Positions 36,385 to 46,495 are shown, counted from the stretch's first letter. The stretch is 64,000 nt of DNA from Paenibacillus lutimineralis (GCF_003991425.1 NZ_CP034346.1:1277501-1341500), one strand, 5' to 3'. The notes: generated from the sequence alone by a model not told the origin. Program-made: numbers and translations.

Positions 36385-37680
36385 TTAAAACACCATAAAC
36401 GATCCGATGATAACGGCGATCAGGACGGACGCCATCGTCCATGGCAGTGTCTTCTTCAGAATTTCGTTGATGTCGCTCTTCGTGAAGTCGGCTACCCATA
36501 CGTTATGCGAGTTCGTAGGGTCGGACACGGATTGCACGTTGCTGACTGCGCGCAGGGCGAGCATGGCAGCGACCGGAGTCATGCCGGCAGATACGAACAG
36601 GGCGGCGATACCACTGCCAAGGCCCCATACGTTCAGCGGTCCGCGATAGATAGCCAGCGGCGACAGAATCGTGAAGAACAGGATGAACATCAATGGTGTA
36701 TTCGGCAGCACGGACTCGATCAGCGGCGAGATGACCGCCGATACTTGCGGCGACATTACTGAGCTGAGCAGGATGCCGATTCCGATCATAAGTCCCATCG
36801 CGCCAGCAACGTCCTGAATTCCTTCCACAAGTGCGCTGGAGAGGATATGAACCGGACGCTTCGGCCAAGTAAGAAGAATCGTAACAAGTGCGCCAGCAAT
36901 AACCGCCGGAACGATATCGATCTTGAAGATAAATACGAGCAGTACTGGTACAAGCGGACTAATCAGGGCAATGGCAGGTACCTTCTTGTCGCCACCGCCA
37001 GGTGTTGCTGCTGGCATCGCCCAGGCTTTGCGGCCTTTGCCGTCTTTTCGAATATAGAAGACGATCATGGCCAAGGCAATAAGGATCAGCGGGGAAGCTA
37101 CAACCAACGTGTAGTCGGCGATCTGCTCAACTGAAAGACCAAGCACATCGACGTATACAGCCCAGTTGGATACGTTGAACAGGGAGCCGACGCCAACGGC
37201 TAGCAGAACAACGATGGAAGCGACGAATTGGGAGATCCCCGCCGTCAGCATAATCGGGATAACGATGGTGCCGACGAGGATGACCATGCCCAGTCCTCCT
37301 GCCGCGGAAAAAATAATGGATGCGGTGATGAAAAATAGAATAGCTATAAGTATAGGTTTATCTCCGGCCAACTCGGCCGCTTTGCGGATAATGGATTTAG
37401 TAATACCGACTTTGTTCAGAATCTGACCGAACCAGGCACCGAAGATCAGCCCGGCGATCGCGCCAGATAGCTTCATGGAGCCTCCAGCCAGAATGGTCTT
37501 GGCGATGGACGTCGCCTCAGGATCATTCGATAGCAGCGGCACGCCCGCGATGATGGCGAACACAATCGCCATTAAGGGCAGAGCCAGAATTGTCGGCAGC
37601 TTGCGCGTCATCATCAGCCCGACAAACACCAGAAATACGAGCAAAATACCGATGGCTTGCAACCACATTGTCGTTGTCAT
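36385..37680 (-). CDS. Multi-pass permease, ion-transporter superfamily (GntP/CitM-like)
   Basis: A 431-residue protein with about 11-12 hydrophobic helices, including LQAIGILLVFLVFVGLMM, AIAGLIFGAWFGQILNKVGI, GGLGMVILVGTIVIPIML and LLAVGVGSLFN. The pattern of two halves with re-entrant loops fits the ion-transporter superfamily of carboxylate carriers such as GntP and CitM. It lies between the FAD oxidoreductase and the oxoprolinase-like gene and probably imports the pathway substrate, likely an organic acid. Assignment below superfamily level is not possible by eye. Confidence 0.7.
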   Translation of the reverse strand: MTTTMWLQAIGILLVFLVFVGLMMTRKLPTILALPLMAIVFAIIAGVPLLSNDPEATSIAKTILAGGSMKLSGAIAGLIFGAWFGQILNKVGITKSIIRKAAELAGDKPILIAILFFITASIIFSAAGGLGMVILVGTIVIPIMLTAGISQFVASIVVLLAVGVGSLFNVSNWAVYVDVLGLSVEQIADYTLVVASPLILIALAMIVFYIRKDGKGRKAWAMPAATPGGGDKKVPAIALISPLVPVLLVFIFKIDIVPAVIAGALVTILLTWPKRPVHILSSALVEGIQDVAGAMGLMIGIGILLSSVMSPQVSAVISPLIESVLPNTPLMFILFFTILSPLAIYRGPLNVWGLGSGIAALFVSAGMTPVAAMLALRAVSNVQSVSDPTNSHNVWVADFTKSDINEILKKTLPWTMASVLIAVIIGSFMVF

Positions 37681-37716
37681 CTGATTTTATTTCCCCTCTC
37701 CAAATGGGTGATTATA

Positions 37717-39066
37717 CTAAACTTCTAAGTAAGCGCCTTGCTCTTTGAGAAGTGATTGAACTTGCTTGATGTCTACATCTTGGACGTTCTTGTGCTCGAG
37801 CGCCGCGAGGGCTGCTGCTACTCCGCCGCCATGACCGATGGCGCCTGTCGTCGGGGTGGTTCGCATCGCTGCCTGCGCTTCGAAGGTGGCCGAGATGCAG
37901 CGGCCGATCACGATCAGGTTGGGCATGGAAGCGGTGATCATGCAGGAATACGGAATGCTGTATACGCCGCCCCATTCCAGCTTCTCATGCTTGGTGCCTT
38001 CGCCGTCCGGACTATGGATGTCGATGGGATAGCCCGAGTGAGCGATCGTATCTTCGAACAGACGCTGCTGCAAAATATCCTCGGCCGTCAGCGTGTAGAT
38101 GCCTTTGATCTGGCGCGATCCGCGCACGCCGATGCTTGGTCCAGTGGACTCGACAACCGCATGTTCGAAGCCGGGAATGTATTTGCGGACAAACAGCTCC
38201 AGCTCACGACACTGCTTGCGGCCTTCCATTTCTGCCTGGCTGAGGCTGTGCGCGTTGGTCGCGTCATATCCGATAATCCGTGTCGTATTGAGGATGACCT
38301 CGCCCGGGTTATTGGTCTCGAAGAACAGAATATTTTCACGCGGTATGGAGATTTCACCCCGCTCTTTGGCAGTTTTGAACAGGCTGTCAAAACCGCCAAC
38401 TGAAAGGCGAGGGGACTTCTCAATAATGGAGGTATCCCCGTTGTATAGTGGGAAGTCCTCTGGATGAGCGTGAATATATTCCTTGACCCTTGGGATATCG
38501 ACGTTGTACATTTTCATCTTAAGGGTCATCGGCTGTGTCGCTCCGTCGGATTCACGTCCTTTGGTGTACTCGACTCCTGCCAAGGCTGAGAGGTCGCCGT
38601 CACCTGTAGCATCGATGAAGACGGAGGCATGAATGTCGCTAAGCCCGGATTTGTTACAGACTTGTATGCCTGTAATGCGGCCATCTTCGGTATTAACGCC
38701 TGCTAGCATCGTGTGATACAATATATCTCCGCCGGCTTCCGTTACCATCAGCTCCAGTTCATGCTTCATTGCTTCGGCATCAAATGGGGTAACCGAGTAT
38801 GTAAATCCGACGGTGTCGAAAATATGCCCCGGAGATTTGCCCAACTGCTTCAGCCGCTCGATCAATTCCCCGGTGAAACCTTGAATGACCTGCTTCTCAC
38901 CAGCATGGAAGGTCATCATCGGCCCGACACCGTTGGCGGTTAGAGTGCCGCCAAGGAATCCGTGGGACTCAACAATCAGCGTCTTCGCCCCGGTTCTGGA
39001 TGCCGCAATGGCAGCCATAGCCCCAGAGATGCCTCCGCCCATTACAACTACGTCATATTGCTTCAT
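37717..39066 (-). CDS. FAD-dependent oxidoreductase (FAD_oxidored family)
   Basis: A 449-residue flavoenzyme. The N-terminal dinucleotide motif VVVMGGGISGAMAAIAASRTGAKTLIVE binds FAD, GFLGGTLTANGVGPM is the family hallmark, and FIDATGDGDLSALAG is the second FAD contact. The C-terminal part ends GHGGGVAAALAA. Its substrate is not known. It is the first gene of the cluster (start after AAGGAGCG) and is preceded by a cre-like site, so the cluster is probably repressed by CcpA when preferred sugars are present. Confidence 0.87.
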   Translation of the reverse strand: MKQYDVVVMGGGISGAMAAIAASRTGAKTLIVESHGFLGGTLTANGVGPMMTFHAGEKQVIQGFTGELIERLKQLGKSPGHIFDTVGFTYSVTPFDAEAMKHELELMVTEAGGDILYHTMLAGVNTEDGRITGIQVCNKSGLSDIHASVFIDATGDGDLSALAGVEYTKGRESDGATQPMTLKMKMYNVDIPRVKEYIHAHPEDFPLYNGDTSIIEKSPRLSVGGFDSLFKTAKERGEISIPRENILFFETNNPGEVILNTTRIIGYDATNAHSLSQAEMEGRKQCRELELFVRKYIPGFEHAVVESTGPSIGVRGSRQIKGIYTLTAEDILQQRLFEDTIAHSGYPIDIHSPDGEGTKHEKLEWGGVYSIPYSCMITASMPNLIVIGRCISATFEAQAAMRTTPTTGAIGHGGGVAAALAALEHKNVQDVDIKQVQSLLKEQGAYLEV

Positions 39067-39135
39067 AGGTTCTTCGCTCCTTTTTCGCAAGTTAATAGCT
39101 TGTGTTGCTATTAGGCTAACAAAATAAATTTAATT

Positions 39136-39149
39136 TGTAAACGCTTTTA
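39136..39149. promoter_or_regulatory. cre-like site (CcpA) upstream of the catabolic cluster
   Basis: TGTAAACGCTTTTA matches the cre consensus TGWAAACGNTNNCW except at the penultimate C. It lies about 70 nt upstream of the oxidoreductase start. Confidence 0.6.
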
Positions 39150-39242
39150 GAAAATAATTTTCTAAATATCCGGAAATGTTGAAAATTGTTTGCTGAATTT
39201 TGGGGATTTGATGTTAAAGAGGATTTTTGAGGAAATATTGTG

Positions 39243-39274
39243 AAAAAAAGAAGACTTCCGAGAGGGAAGTCTTC
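39243..39274 (-). terminator. Intrinsic terminator of the stalk-domain gene
   Basis: On the minus strand GAAGACTTCC / GGAAGTCTTC is followed by CTTTTTTTC. Confidence 0.85.
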
Positions 39275-39297
39275 TGATAGAGTTGGGATCATTCTAT

Positions 39298-40224
39298 TTA
39301 TTGAATGGCATCCAATGCAGCCTCAACTTGATCTTCGATCGATGCCTTCACATACTGCATGCTTACCGAATACCCATCTTCGTCACCTTGCAATAAGAGA
39401 GTGATCAAAGTGTCGCCTTTCTTCCATTCGCTCATATAATAGCCCCCATCGAAGAGAGGAATCTGTTCTTGTGTATCCTCATAAGCGCCAACGACATCTG
39501 TGATAGGTTGCCCGTAACTTTTAACTAAACTATCGAACGCTCCATCATAGAAGCCAACTAACCCGTCTTCGTTAAGACCGGAAATGTCGGGGCTAAAGAC
39601 CACTTTGGCTAATTTATTCTTATAGAATATATATAGCTCTTCAGGGTCTTCCATGGAATGCTGGTACAACAGCATATAAATATCGCCTTGGCCGCCTTCA
39701 TCGATAAGCGTCGAATACCCGGCTACTGATTTAACTTGTTCCGGAGTTAATCCCCAGATCGGAACATTATCGGTTCCCGGCTTCTCACCAATCCAGGCGA
39801 TACCCTGAGAAGCATCCAATCCGATCTGCTTTCCAGTTAACTGCTTCACCGCTGACAAAGGAATATAGGTGGTTCCGTTCAATGTCTTGGCTGGTGCAGC
39901 AAGGTTGACATTAGTTCCGTTGATTTTCGCTTTTTTGCTGCCTAGATTTACGGTGATGAATGATCCCGCTGAATTTTTGGCAGTAATGGCCTTTGTCTTT
40001 TTATCGACGGTTGTGACATATTTCAGATCAGCGAGGACAGCTTTCATCGGAACGAGTGTAACATTCTTCTCTACAACTGCCGGAGTTTTCGCAGATGAAA
40101 TCGAGCCATCCACAAAGAGCGTATAAGACACAGCAGCAGCGGCGGAAGTAGGAGTAGTGAACGAGAATAGACCGATCAGGACGGCCAGACATCCCATAAG
40201 AGTAAGATAAGTAAACTTTTTCAT
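39298..40224 (-). CDS. Secreted protein with copper amine oxidase-like N-terminal domain
   Basis: A 308-residue exported protein with a signal peptide (MKKFTYLTLMGCLAVLIGLFSF..SAAAA). Residues about 35-145 form a copper-amine-oxidase N-terminal-type stalk domain: LFVDG, VTLVPMKAVLADL, GTTYIPLSAVKQLTG, IAWIG. The remainder contains a repeated GQGDIYMLLY / GVVGAYEDT-type beta fold of unknown function. These stalk domains are abundant in Paenibacillus surface proteins and are not amine oxidases. AAAAGGAG precedes the ATG. Confidence 0.82.
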   Translation of the reverse strand: MKKFTYLTLMGCLAVLIGLFSFTTPTSAAAAVSYTLFVDGSISSAKTPAVVEKNVTLVPMKAVLADLKYVTTVDKKTKAITAKNSAGSFITVNLGSKKAKINGTNVNLAAPAKTLNGTTYIPLSAVKQLTGKQIGLDASQGIAWIGEKPGTDNVPIWGLTPEQVKSVAGYSTLIDEGGQGDIYMLLYQHSMEDPEELYIFYKNKLAKVVFSPDISGLNEDGLVGFYDGAFDSLVKSYGQPITDVVGAYEDTQEQIPLFDGGYYMSEWKKGDTLITLLLQGDEDGYSVSMQYVKASIEDQVEAALDAIQ

Positions 40225-40563
40225 AATGTCTCCTTTTATGTACTTGATATGAAAATCCTGTGATCCTATTAATATAGCATATGGATTGAATAGTGAGGAA
40301 TATATTTCCTGGGGGCAGAAAAATATTATTAAATAATGATGCTACTTGTTGACATCCTTACTCGGAATTAGGATTATTGCATTAGAAGGTAATTTAGCGT
40401 GGGAGGTGAAAGGGTAATTCAAATCTGTATTTGTAGAACCAGAATTCTTAGGGGTTCCCATCCTGCATTTTGCCTGAATGCTGCATCATGAATTCGTAGA
40501 GGGGTAGAACTGCTTTTTGATACTGATGAAATGACTCATTCACGCAGAACGGGAGGATTCACA
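40225..40563. other. Intergenic region, no feature recognised
   Basis: Holds the divergent start regions of the stalk-domain and GNAT genes. I see no structured RNA or repeat in it. Confidence 0.4.
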
Positions 40564-41091
40564 ATGATAACCTATCAAATGATGACGGAAGAGCAAGTAG
40601 GAAAACTAAGGGAAATTGATCGTTCCGAGCATATTGATCTAATCTACGAGATGCAGAACGGTGAGATGATAGAATTGCAGGCCGGCCATGAATGTCCAAG
40701 TTGGGACGAAGATTTGCTGCATGAGATGGAGGGAAGATATCTGTTGGAATTGCGCAATGGGGGAATGGCGATTGGCGCGTTCGATGCAGATACGTTAGTT
40801 GGATTCGGTGTATTGGCTCATCAATGGCGAGGGGAGCAGCAGGATCGTCTTCAGATAGATCTCATGTATGTATCCCGGAACTATCGCAGACAGGGTATCG
40901 GAACACAGATCATACAGACGCTGGCAGAAGAAGCAAAGCGAAGAGGCGCGAAGTACCTCTACATCTCGTCTACAGAGACGCGTTCAGCGGTGTCTTTTTA
41001 CAAGAGTAATGGCAGCCAATTGACGAAGGATGTAGATCCGGAGCTATTCAAAAAAGAGCCGAAGGATATTCATATGTTGGTTGAGTTGTAG
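40564..41091 (+). CDS. GNAT-family N-acetyltransferase
   Basis: A 175-residue GNAT protein. Motif A, LQIDLMYVSRNYRRQGIGTQIIQTLAEEAKRRGAKYLYIS, contains the acetyl-CoA pyrophosphate loop RRQGIG. The C-terminal FYKSNG is motif B. The first 90 residues are an unusual acidic extension that probably shapes the acceptor site. GGGAGG precedes the ATG; the longer frame from 40531 is not required. Acceptor unknown. Confidence 0.87.
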   Translation: MITYQMMTEEQVGKLREIDRSEHIDLIYEMQNGEMIELQAGHECPSWDEDLLHEMEGRYLLELRNGGMAIGAFDADTLVGFGVLAHQWRGEQQDRLQIDLMYVSRNYRRQGIGTQIIQTLAEEAKRRGAKYLYISSTETRSAVSFYKSNGSQLTKDVDPELFKKEPKDIHMLVEL

Positions 41092-41127
41092 ATATACGAA
41101 TTGAAAATAGCTTCATAGAGATTTAAC

Positions 41128-41165
41128 GCAAAAATGCTGGCAGAATTGTTGGCATTTTTGCGTTT
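41128..41165 (+). terminator. Intrinsic terminator
   Basis: CGCAAAAATGC / GCATTTTTGCG stem followed by TTTG. Confidence 0.75.
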
Positions 41166-41372
41166 GTATAGTCTAATTTCACCTACTGTTGGGTTGTGAA
41201 GCTTAAGAAACATGTAAGAATTGAGAAAGAAAAAAGAGAATTACGCCTTGTACTATGAAAGTGCCAGGGAGGTGTTCGACAGAATCGGCTTCTTCATTCA
41301 CTTCGTGATTAACGGCAGACGAACAGAAATTCTACTATATATATTTTTAATTGGGAAGGAATTGATGTTTTC

Positions 41373-41960
41373 GTGAGTTACGCCTTATACAACAAAATGC
41401 TACAGTCGCTGTGGATGGCATGGGAGACTGTATTTGAACGTATTACGCCGCTTCGGAGTGTGTACCAGTCGAAATTCGGTATTTGCAAAATTGTCGTTCG
41501 CGCCCACCGCGGTAGTTCTATCCGCTGCGAGGATGGGACATACGTACATGCGGGTGATCAAGTCTGTGAAATTCACCTTGATAATCGGGAAGTTCTGCAG
41601 TTATCACGGGCGGTCGGGGCAGATCGGGCTGCGATTGTGACGGCACGCAGGCTGCGCGAAGCGTTGAAGGATATTGGCCGAGCGGTCGACACAGATCCGA
41701 AATTGGCAAAGGCTAAGGCCTTGACCGGCATTACCTTGCTGCATCGCGGCATTATTCATGGATTGGGATTCGAGCTGCATCCGCTGGAGACGAAGTGGAT
41801 GGAGCGGATATCGACGGTATATCTTCGCTTGCTGCTTCGCATGCTCAATCCAGAAGGGGCCAAACGCTTGAAGCAGCAGAGATCGAAGCTTATACCGAAA
41901 ATGCTCATGATGTCCCGAGCGTCTTTGGTAAATCGATATGCAAGCGGGGTAAAGGCGTAA
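41373..41960 (+). CDS. YkoP-like protein
   Basis: A 195-residue protein resembling B. subtilis YkoP: an initial Trp-rich segment, ICKIVVRAHRGSSIRCEDGTYVHAGDQVCEIHLDN, TGITLLHRGIIHGLGFELHPL, and LRMLNPEGAKRL..KLIPKMLMMSRASL. The biochemical role is unknown; YkoP relatives are often encoded beside or fused to polysaccharide deacetylases, as here, where the stop codon overlaps the deacetylase start. It begins with GTG after a weak AAGGAA site. Confidence 0.75.
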   Translation: MSYALYNKMLQSLWMAWETVFERITPLRSVYQSKFGICKIVVRAHRGSSIRCEDGTYVHAGDQVCEIHLDNREVLQLSRAVGADRAAIVTARRLREALKDIGRAVDTDPKLAKAKALTGITLLHRGIIHGLGFELHPLETKWMERISTVYLRLLLRMLNPEGAKRLKQQRSKLIPKMLMMSRASLVNRYASGVKA

Positions 41961-42691
41961 TGATGGACAATCTCATTCCACGTTTGCTCATTTTCTTGAT
42001 CGCGCTTTATATGGGGCTGCCTTTCCTGCTGACTCGAATATTCGGTTGGGGGGTCTTTCGCAAGGCCAGTCGTAAGCGGGCAGAGCGCCATGTTGCCTTT
42101 ACATTCGATGATGGACCCGATCCCCGCTATACGCCCAAGCTGCTTGATCTTCTTCGGGACCGAGGCGTGAAGGCAACCTTCTTCGTTCTCGGCAGCAAGG
42201 CGGAGAAATATCCGGAATTAGTGAAGCGCATGCATGAGGAAGGACATCAGATCGGCATTCATAATTATACGCATATGCTGAATTGGATCATGTCTCCAAG
42301 AAACATACGTCGAAAACACGTTGAGCGTTCTGCAGACATTATCCAACGAATTACGGGAGAACGTCCGACCTACTATCGTCCTCCTTGGGGGATTTTGAAT
42401 ATTATGGACCTGTTCCTGCTGCGTAAGGCATATCGGCTCGTGTTATGGTCGGTTATCGCGCGCGACTGGAAACTGAATACAGGCGAACATCATTTGCGTA
42501 ATCTGCTGTCCGATCATATCCGTCCCGGGGCTGTCATCGTATTGCATGATAGCGGCGATACTTTTGGGGCTGACAGAGAAGCTCCCGGACAAATGCTGAC
42601 AGTACTTCGGGACATCCTGTCCGAGACCGAACGAAGAGGCTTGAAGTGCGTGCGCACGGATGAATTGCTGAAGCTGGAGCATGCAATGTAA
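41960..42691 (+). CDS. Polysaccharide deacetylase (NodB domain), membrane-anchored
   Basis: A 243-residue enzyme with an N-terminal hydrophobic anchor (LIPRLLIFLIALYMGLPFLL) and a NodB domain: AFTFDDGPDPRYTPKLLDLL (metal-binding and catalytic Asp), HQIGIHNYTH (metal histidines), YYRPPWG, and VIVLHDSGD. It removes acetyl groups from wall or surface amino sugars outside the membrane. It is translationally coupled (TAATG) to the YkoP-like gene, so the two probably act together. Confidence 0.9.
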   Translation: MMDNLIPRLLIFLIALYMGLPFLLTRIFGWGVFRKASRKRAERHVAFTFDDGPDPRYTPKLLDLLRDRGVKATFFVLGSKAEKYPELVKRMHEEGHQIGIHNYTHMLNWIMSPRNIRRKHVERSADIIQRITGERPTYYRPPWGILNIMDLFLLRKAYRLVLWSVIARDWKLNTGEHHLRNLLSDHIRPGAVIVLHDSGDTFGADREAPGQMLTVLRDILSETERRGLKCVRTDELLKLEHAM

Positions 42692-43057
42692 AGTCGCAAA
42701 AAGAAGGATCATTCACTATCTAAAAGTAGCAAACCATAGAGAGACAAGGAATCCTTGTTGGCCCATTTCCCGGCCAATCCCCCGATTGCGATTAGGCTCT
42801 GGAACTGCTGCATCGAAAACGTAATAGATAAGAATTAACGCTTAAATGCTGGCAGGTTTGCCGGCATTTTTGCATTTGTAAGGCGGATTCTGTGAGGATC
42901 GTCTAGACCACCATCGTAGTCTAAAATGATCATTTGTTGGAGTGGCGGGCAGCGATAATATGATGAATAATTTAGTGAAAGTGAAATCGAAGCTCCATTT
43001 TGCCGATGAAACATTATGAGGAATAGTAGAAGACAGTAATATTTAATGGAGGTCAAC
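42692..43057. other. Intergenic region with one terminator
   Basis: Contains a terminator at 42844-42874 (AAATGCTGGCA / TGCCGGCATTT, then TTGC) that closely resembles the one at 41128; both contain ATGCTGGCAG. Nothing else was recognised. Confidence 0.6.
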
Positions 43058-45922
43058 ATGAAACGATTAATTTCAGCGGTGCTATGCCTTATGTTCATCC
43101 TCACGGCTCATTCAGGTACGGTGCAAGCCAAAGGGGATAACGTAAGTGCCGTTAGCGAGCAGCACTATACACGTATCGGCGAGGACTACGACATTCTTGA
43201 CGACAACGTACTACTGGCGAAAAATGATGGATCCGTATGGACATGGGTCATAAATAAAGAGTCTTTAAAAACTTCAGATTACTATATAGGTGAAATGTTC
43301 CAAATTCCGGGCTTGCAGGATGTGAAGCAATTTAGGTACAAATCGCCTGAGGAGAACAGTAGAGCTATTATTAACTACGTTGCGTTAAAAAAAGATGGAA
43401 CCGTATGGTATTGGGACTCCAAAATCACCGAAACCGACGCTGCTATTATACATAGTCCTATGGGTACTCCTTCGCCCATCACAGAGTTGAATCAAGTCAC
43501 TTCACTCGTCGCTGATTTTTATTATGACAATTCTAACTTCAAGACCTTGTTCGTATTAAAATCAGACGGTTCGGTTTGGAGCTGGGGAAGCGAAATAGGC
43601 AGCGCCTCGTCGAATCCGATTCAATCCAAGCTGTTTGATGATGTCGTATCCATAAGCTCGGCGAACGGTTTCGCATATGCAGTTAAAAAGGATGGTTCGG
43701 TTTGGAAATGGAGCACAAGTGACTACCTTCCGCATAATATCTCTAAAGACAAAGGTCCAGAACAGGTCAAGGGTCTTAGCGATATCGTCAAGATCGAGAC
43801 GGGCGCTTATCCAAACTATGCTTACAAGAAAGATGGTACGGTCTGGTCCTGGTCGGCATATAACTCTGCGAGTGTTCCCGAACAATTACATGGGGCAACC
43901 GGCGCGCGAAGTATCGTTGAATTTAGCACGATGCTGCAAGATCAATTTATCGATTCCATTTATGCTTTGCGAACAGATGGTCAGCTTTGGTCCGTATACA
44001 ACGAAGATAAAGTGTTCCAAGGGCTTATGGACATCGTCTCCATACACAATAAAGTCAAGGACAGGTATTCTAAATGGTATTATGCCTTGAAAAAGGATCA
44101 GACCTTGTGGGCATGGGAAGATGATTATTATTCCTTGCCCAAGCTTGTTGTGTTCACGAAAGGAACGGCAGTTGGTTATCGTTCTGGGACGGTAGGACAA
44201 CCTACTGGTGATCAAACTGGAGCAACAGGCACGTCAACTGGTGATCATTCGGGGACAACAACCCAACCAACGGGGAATCGGAATGGGACAACAGGCACAC
44301 CCACTGGCGGTCAAACTGAAAAAACAAACCAACCGACTAGTAGTCGTCCTGGCACGGGAGAGCAAGCAACTGGAGATGGTTCCGGGGCTAAAGCTAAACC
44401 TGTTATACGGACTACTCCGGAAATTAGCCTTTTTCCGTTTATCACGATGCTGCAGCCTGGCGGACAACAGATCATTACCGCAAGCAATATGCTTCCGGGG
44501 ACAAAAATAACGTACACCATTGACGACCCGAGCATAGGAACTATATCGAATGTGAATGGCATACCCGTCATCACCGCGAATAAATCCGGACAAACTGTTG
44601 TACGGGCAACCGTAACCCGAGCTGGCTTTCCAGACGAGACCGCCTACTTCTTGTTGTATGTCGTGGATGGCAGCATGCTGTCTAATACGTATCTCACGGC
44701 CATCGGGTCGATTCCTGACGCTGACAGACAGAACCCCGTTATCGTAGAGGGACTGACACAAGCGGGAGAAATTGTGATCACAGCCGCTAGCAGCGAAGAG
44801 GTGGCTCCCGTTAACGGCCAGTTCGTTATAACGACCGAGTTGATGGGCCAATTAGCAGGCAATGCGTCAAAGGCGAAGTTAGCGGTAAAGCAGGCGCTGT
44901 CGGAGAACCGAATTACGCTTGCGAGAGAGTTGATCGTGAATGCAGAAATTTTGCCCTCGTCCGGACAAAATGAATATATTTTCAAGCTATACAAGGATAG
45001 CTTAGTGGGTCGGAAGGATATTGACTATATTACCATTCATGCGGGGGATGCGAAGCTGGTGCTGAATGTTGCGACCGCAGATCGCCTGTTTGATTCACGT
45101 ACGGTGATTGTGATTCGTCTGGTCCAAGCGGATAAAGGCGGATATCGCGTACAATTCTCAGATGAACAAGGTCAGCAGCTGTCGAACGTATCAAGCAACA
45201 TCCTGCTCATTTTGCCTGCAAAGCAGACGAATGCAACACATACCAGCGTGTTCTATTCAAATGGTAAAAAGGCGCAGCCGATCGGCGGAAAGTTCAATCC
45301 GTCCCAAAACGGCATAGAAGCGGAAATCAACCGTTCCGGAACGTATTTCGTGGACGAAAATCCCAAGTCATTCCCTGATGTTGACGATCGAGATCCAGAG
45401 CTGCAGCAAGCGGTTCAGTTCCTGGCTTCCAAAGGAATTGTGACCGGGAAAGAGAACGGTAATTTTGAACCCGATTCTCTGCTCACCCGTGCAGAGTTCA
45501 CGGCTATGCTTGTAAGAGCCTTCTACGCATTGGATGAGACGGCGACGGAGAGCTTCTCCGACGTGCATCCACCGCAATGGCATCATCCCTATATCGCTTC
45601 ATCGGAGAAAAAGCATATCGTCGAAGGTTACCCTGACGGCACGTTCAAGCCGGATAAAACGATATCCCGGGAAGAAATGACCGCCATCGGCGCAAGATAC
45701 CTGCACGAGAAGAAACATTATTACTACCCTGCCAATCCGGAGGATTACCTGAGCCAATTCGTAGACAAAGAGACCATCTCCAATTGGGCCAAGCCAACCA
45801 TGTCCTTGGCTGTGAAGCAGCACTTGATCGATGTTCCTGCTAATAAACGAATTAACGCTCGCGAGGCTGTCACGCGCGGAGAGGCTGCGCGGATGTTGTA
45901 TAGGCTTTATTTGTTGCTCTGA
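43058..45922 (+). CDS. Large surface protein: RCC1-like repeats, Big-like domain and three SLH domains
   Basis: A 954-residue exported protein. A signal peptide is followed by about 350 residues of RCC1/BLIP-II-type beta-propeller repeats, each with a KxDGSVWxW core (KNDGSVWTW, KKDGTVWYW, KSDGSVWSW, KKDGSVWKW, KKDGTVWSW, KKDQTLWAW). A Thr/Gly/Gln-rich linker (about 375-450) with TGDxTGxTGTxT repeats comes next, then a Big-like Ig domain and a beta-rich part. Three SLH repeats at the end (FPDVDDRDPELQ, FSDVHPPQWHH, FVDKETISNWAK) anchor it to the cell wall. A role in adhesion or surface recognition is inferred. TGGAGG precedes the ATG. Confidence 0.88.
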   Translation: MKRLISAVLCLMFILTAHSGTVQAKGDNVSAVSEQHYTRIGEDYDILDDNVLLAKNDGSVWTWVINKESLKTSDYYIGEMFQIPGLQDVKQFRYKSPEENSRAIINYVALKKDGTVWYWDSKITETDAAIIHSPMGTPSPITELNQVTSLVADFYYDNSNFKTLFVLKSDGSVWSWGSEIGSASSNPIQSKLFDDVVSISSANGFAYAVKKDGSVWKWSTSDYLPHNISKDKGPEQVKGLSDIVKIETGAYPNYAYKKDGTVWSWSAYNSASVPEQLHGATGARSIVEFSTMLQDQFIDSIYALRTDGQLWSVYNEDKVFQGLMDIVSIHNKVKDRYSKWYYALKKDQTLWAWEDDYYSLPKLVVFTKGTAVGYRSGTVGQPTGDQTGATGTSTGDHSGTTTQPTGNRNGTTGTPTGGQTEKTNQPTSSRPGTGEQATGDGSGAKAKPVIRTTPEISLFPFITMLQPGGQQIITASNMLPGTKITYTIDDPSIGTISNVNGIPVITANKSGQTVVRATVTRAGFPDETAYFLLYVVDGSMLSNTYLTAIGSIPDADRQNPVIVEGLTQAGEIVITAASSEEVAPVNGQFVITTELMGQLAGNASKAKLAVKQALSENRITLARELIVNAEILPSSGQNEYIFKLYKDSLVGRKDIDYITIHAGDAKLVLNVATADRLFDSRTVIVIRLVQADKGGYRVQFSDEQGQQLSNVSSNILLILPAKQTNATHTSVFYSNGKKAQPIGGKFNPSQNGIEAEINRSGTYFVDENPKSFPDVDDRDPELQQAVQFLASKGIVTGKENGNFEPDSLLTRAEFTAMLVRAFYALDETATESFSDVHPPQWHHPYIASSEKKHIVEGYPDGTFKPDKTISREEMTAIGARYLHEKKHYYYPANPEDYLSQFVDKETISNWAKPTMSLAVKQHLIDVPANKRINAREAVTRGEAARMLYRLYLLL

Positions 45923-45960
45923 GTGGGAGGGTTTTAAAGGGAGAATGTAGAAAGATGTAA

Positions 45961-45993
45961 AAAGGGCTGGATATAATTTATCCAGCCCTTTTG
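45961..45993 (+). terminator. Intrinsic terminator
   Basis: Perfect 13-bp stem AAAGGGCTGGATA / TATCCAGCCCTTT followed by TT. Confidence 0.85.
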
Positions 45994-46210
45994 CGTATAA
46001 AGAATCGGATTCGAGCTCTTTTGGTGATGGAATAATATTATTGATGCCGAGCAACTCAAGTATCCCGAATCTTCTAGCCTTTTTATTTCTTAGATGTATT
46101 ATGCGAATACCGCATAAATTTTAACTTACTGTATTTGTTTAGGGTAAACTCGTTTAAGGGAGAGTTTAGTCAAGTGTTAACTCTTTACTTTGATCATAGA
46201 GGACGAGCCC

Positions 46211-46495
46211 ATGAAGAATATTATAGAAGAACTATATTACGGCAACCTGCATCCCGAAGAGGGTATTGTTCCCACAGATCCGGAATATCGTCCGCTTAAT
46301 AGAAAAGTTTCTAAACTGATAGAAGAGGCAAAGGAAAGATTTTCGGAGAACGATTTCGCCACTCTTGAGCAGGTTTTGGATTTAACGAGTGACTCTAGAT
46401 CCATGGTTACAAGTGCTTCTTTTGTAGAGGGGTTTAGGATGGGGGCTTTGGTGATGGTGGAGGTGTTTTGTGGGGGCAGGGTTGTTAAAGAATAG
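46211..46495 (+). CDS. DUF6809 family protein
   Basis: A 94-residue cytoplasmic protein. MKNIIEELYYGNLHPEEG is the characteristic opening of the DUF6809 proteins common in Bacillota, followed by a helical body (LEQVLDLTSDSRSMVTSASFVEGFRMGALVMVEVF). Function unknown; such proteins are often found near accessory or phage-derived DNA. It is the last gene before the cassette array. AGAGGACG precedes the ATG. Confidence 0.75.
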   Translation: MKNIIEELYYGNLHPEEGIVPTDPEYRPLNRKVSKLIEEAKERFSENDFATLEQVLDLTSDSRSMVTSASFVEGFRMGALVMVEVFCGGRVVKE

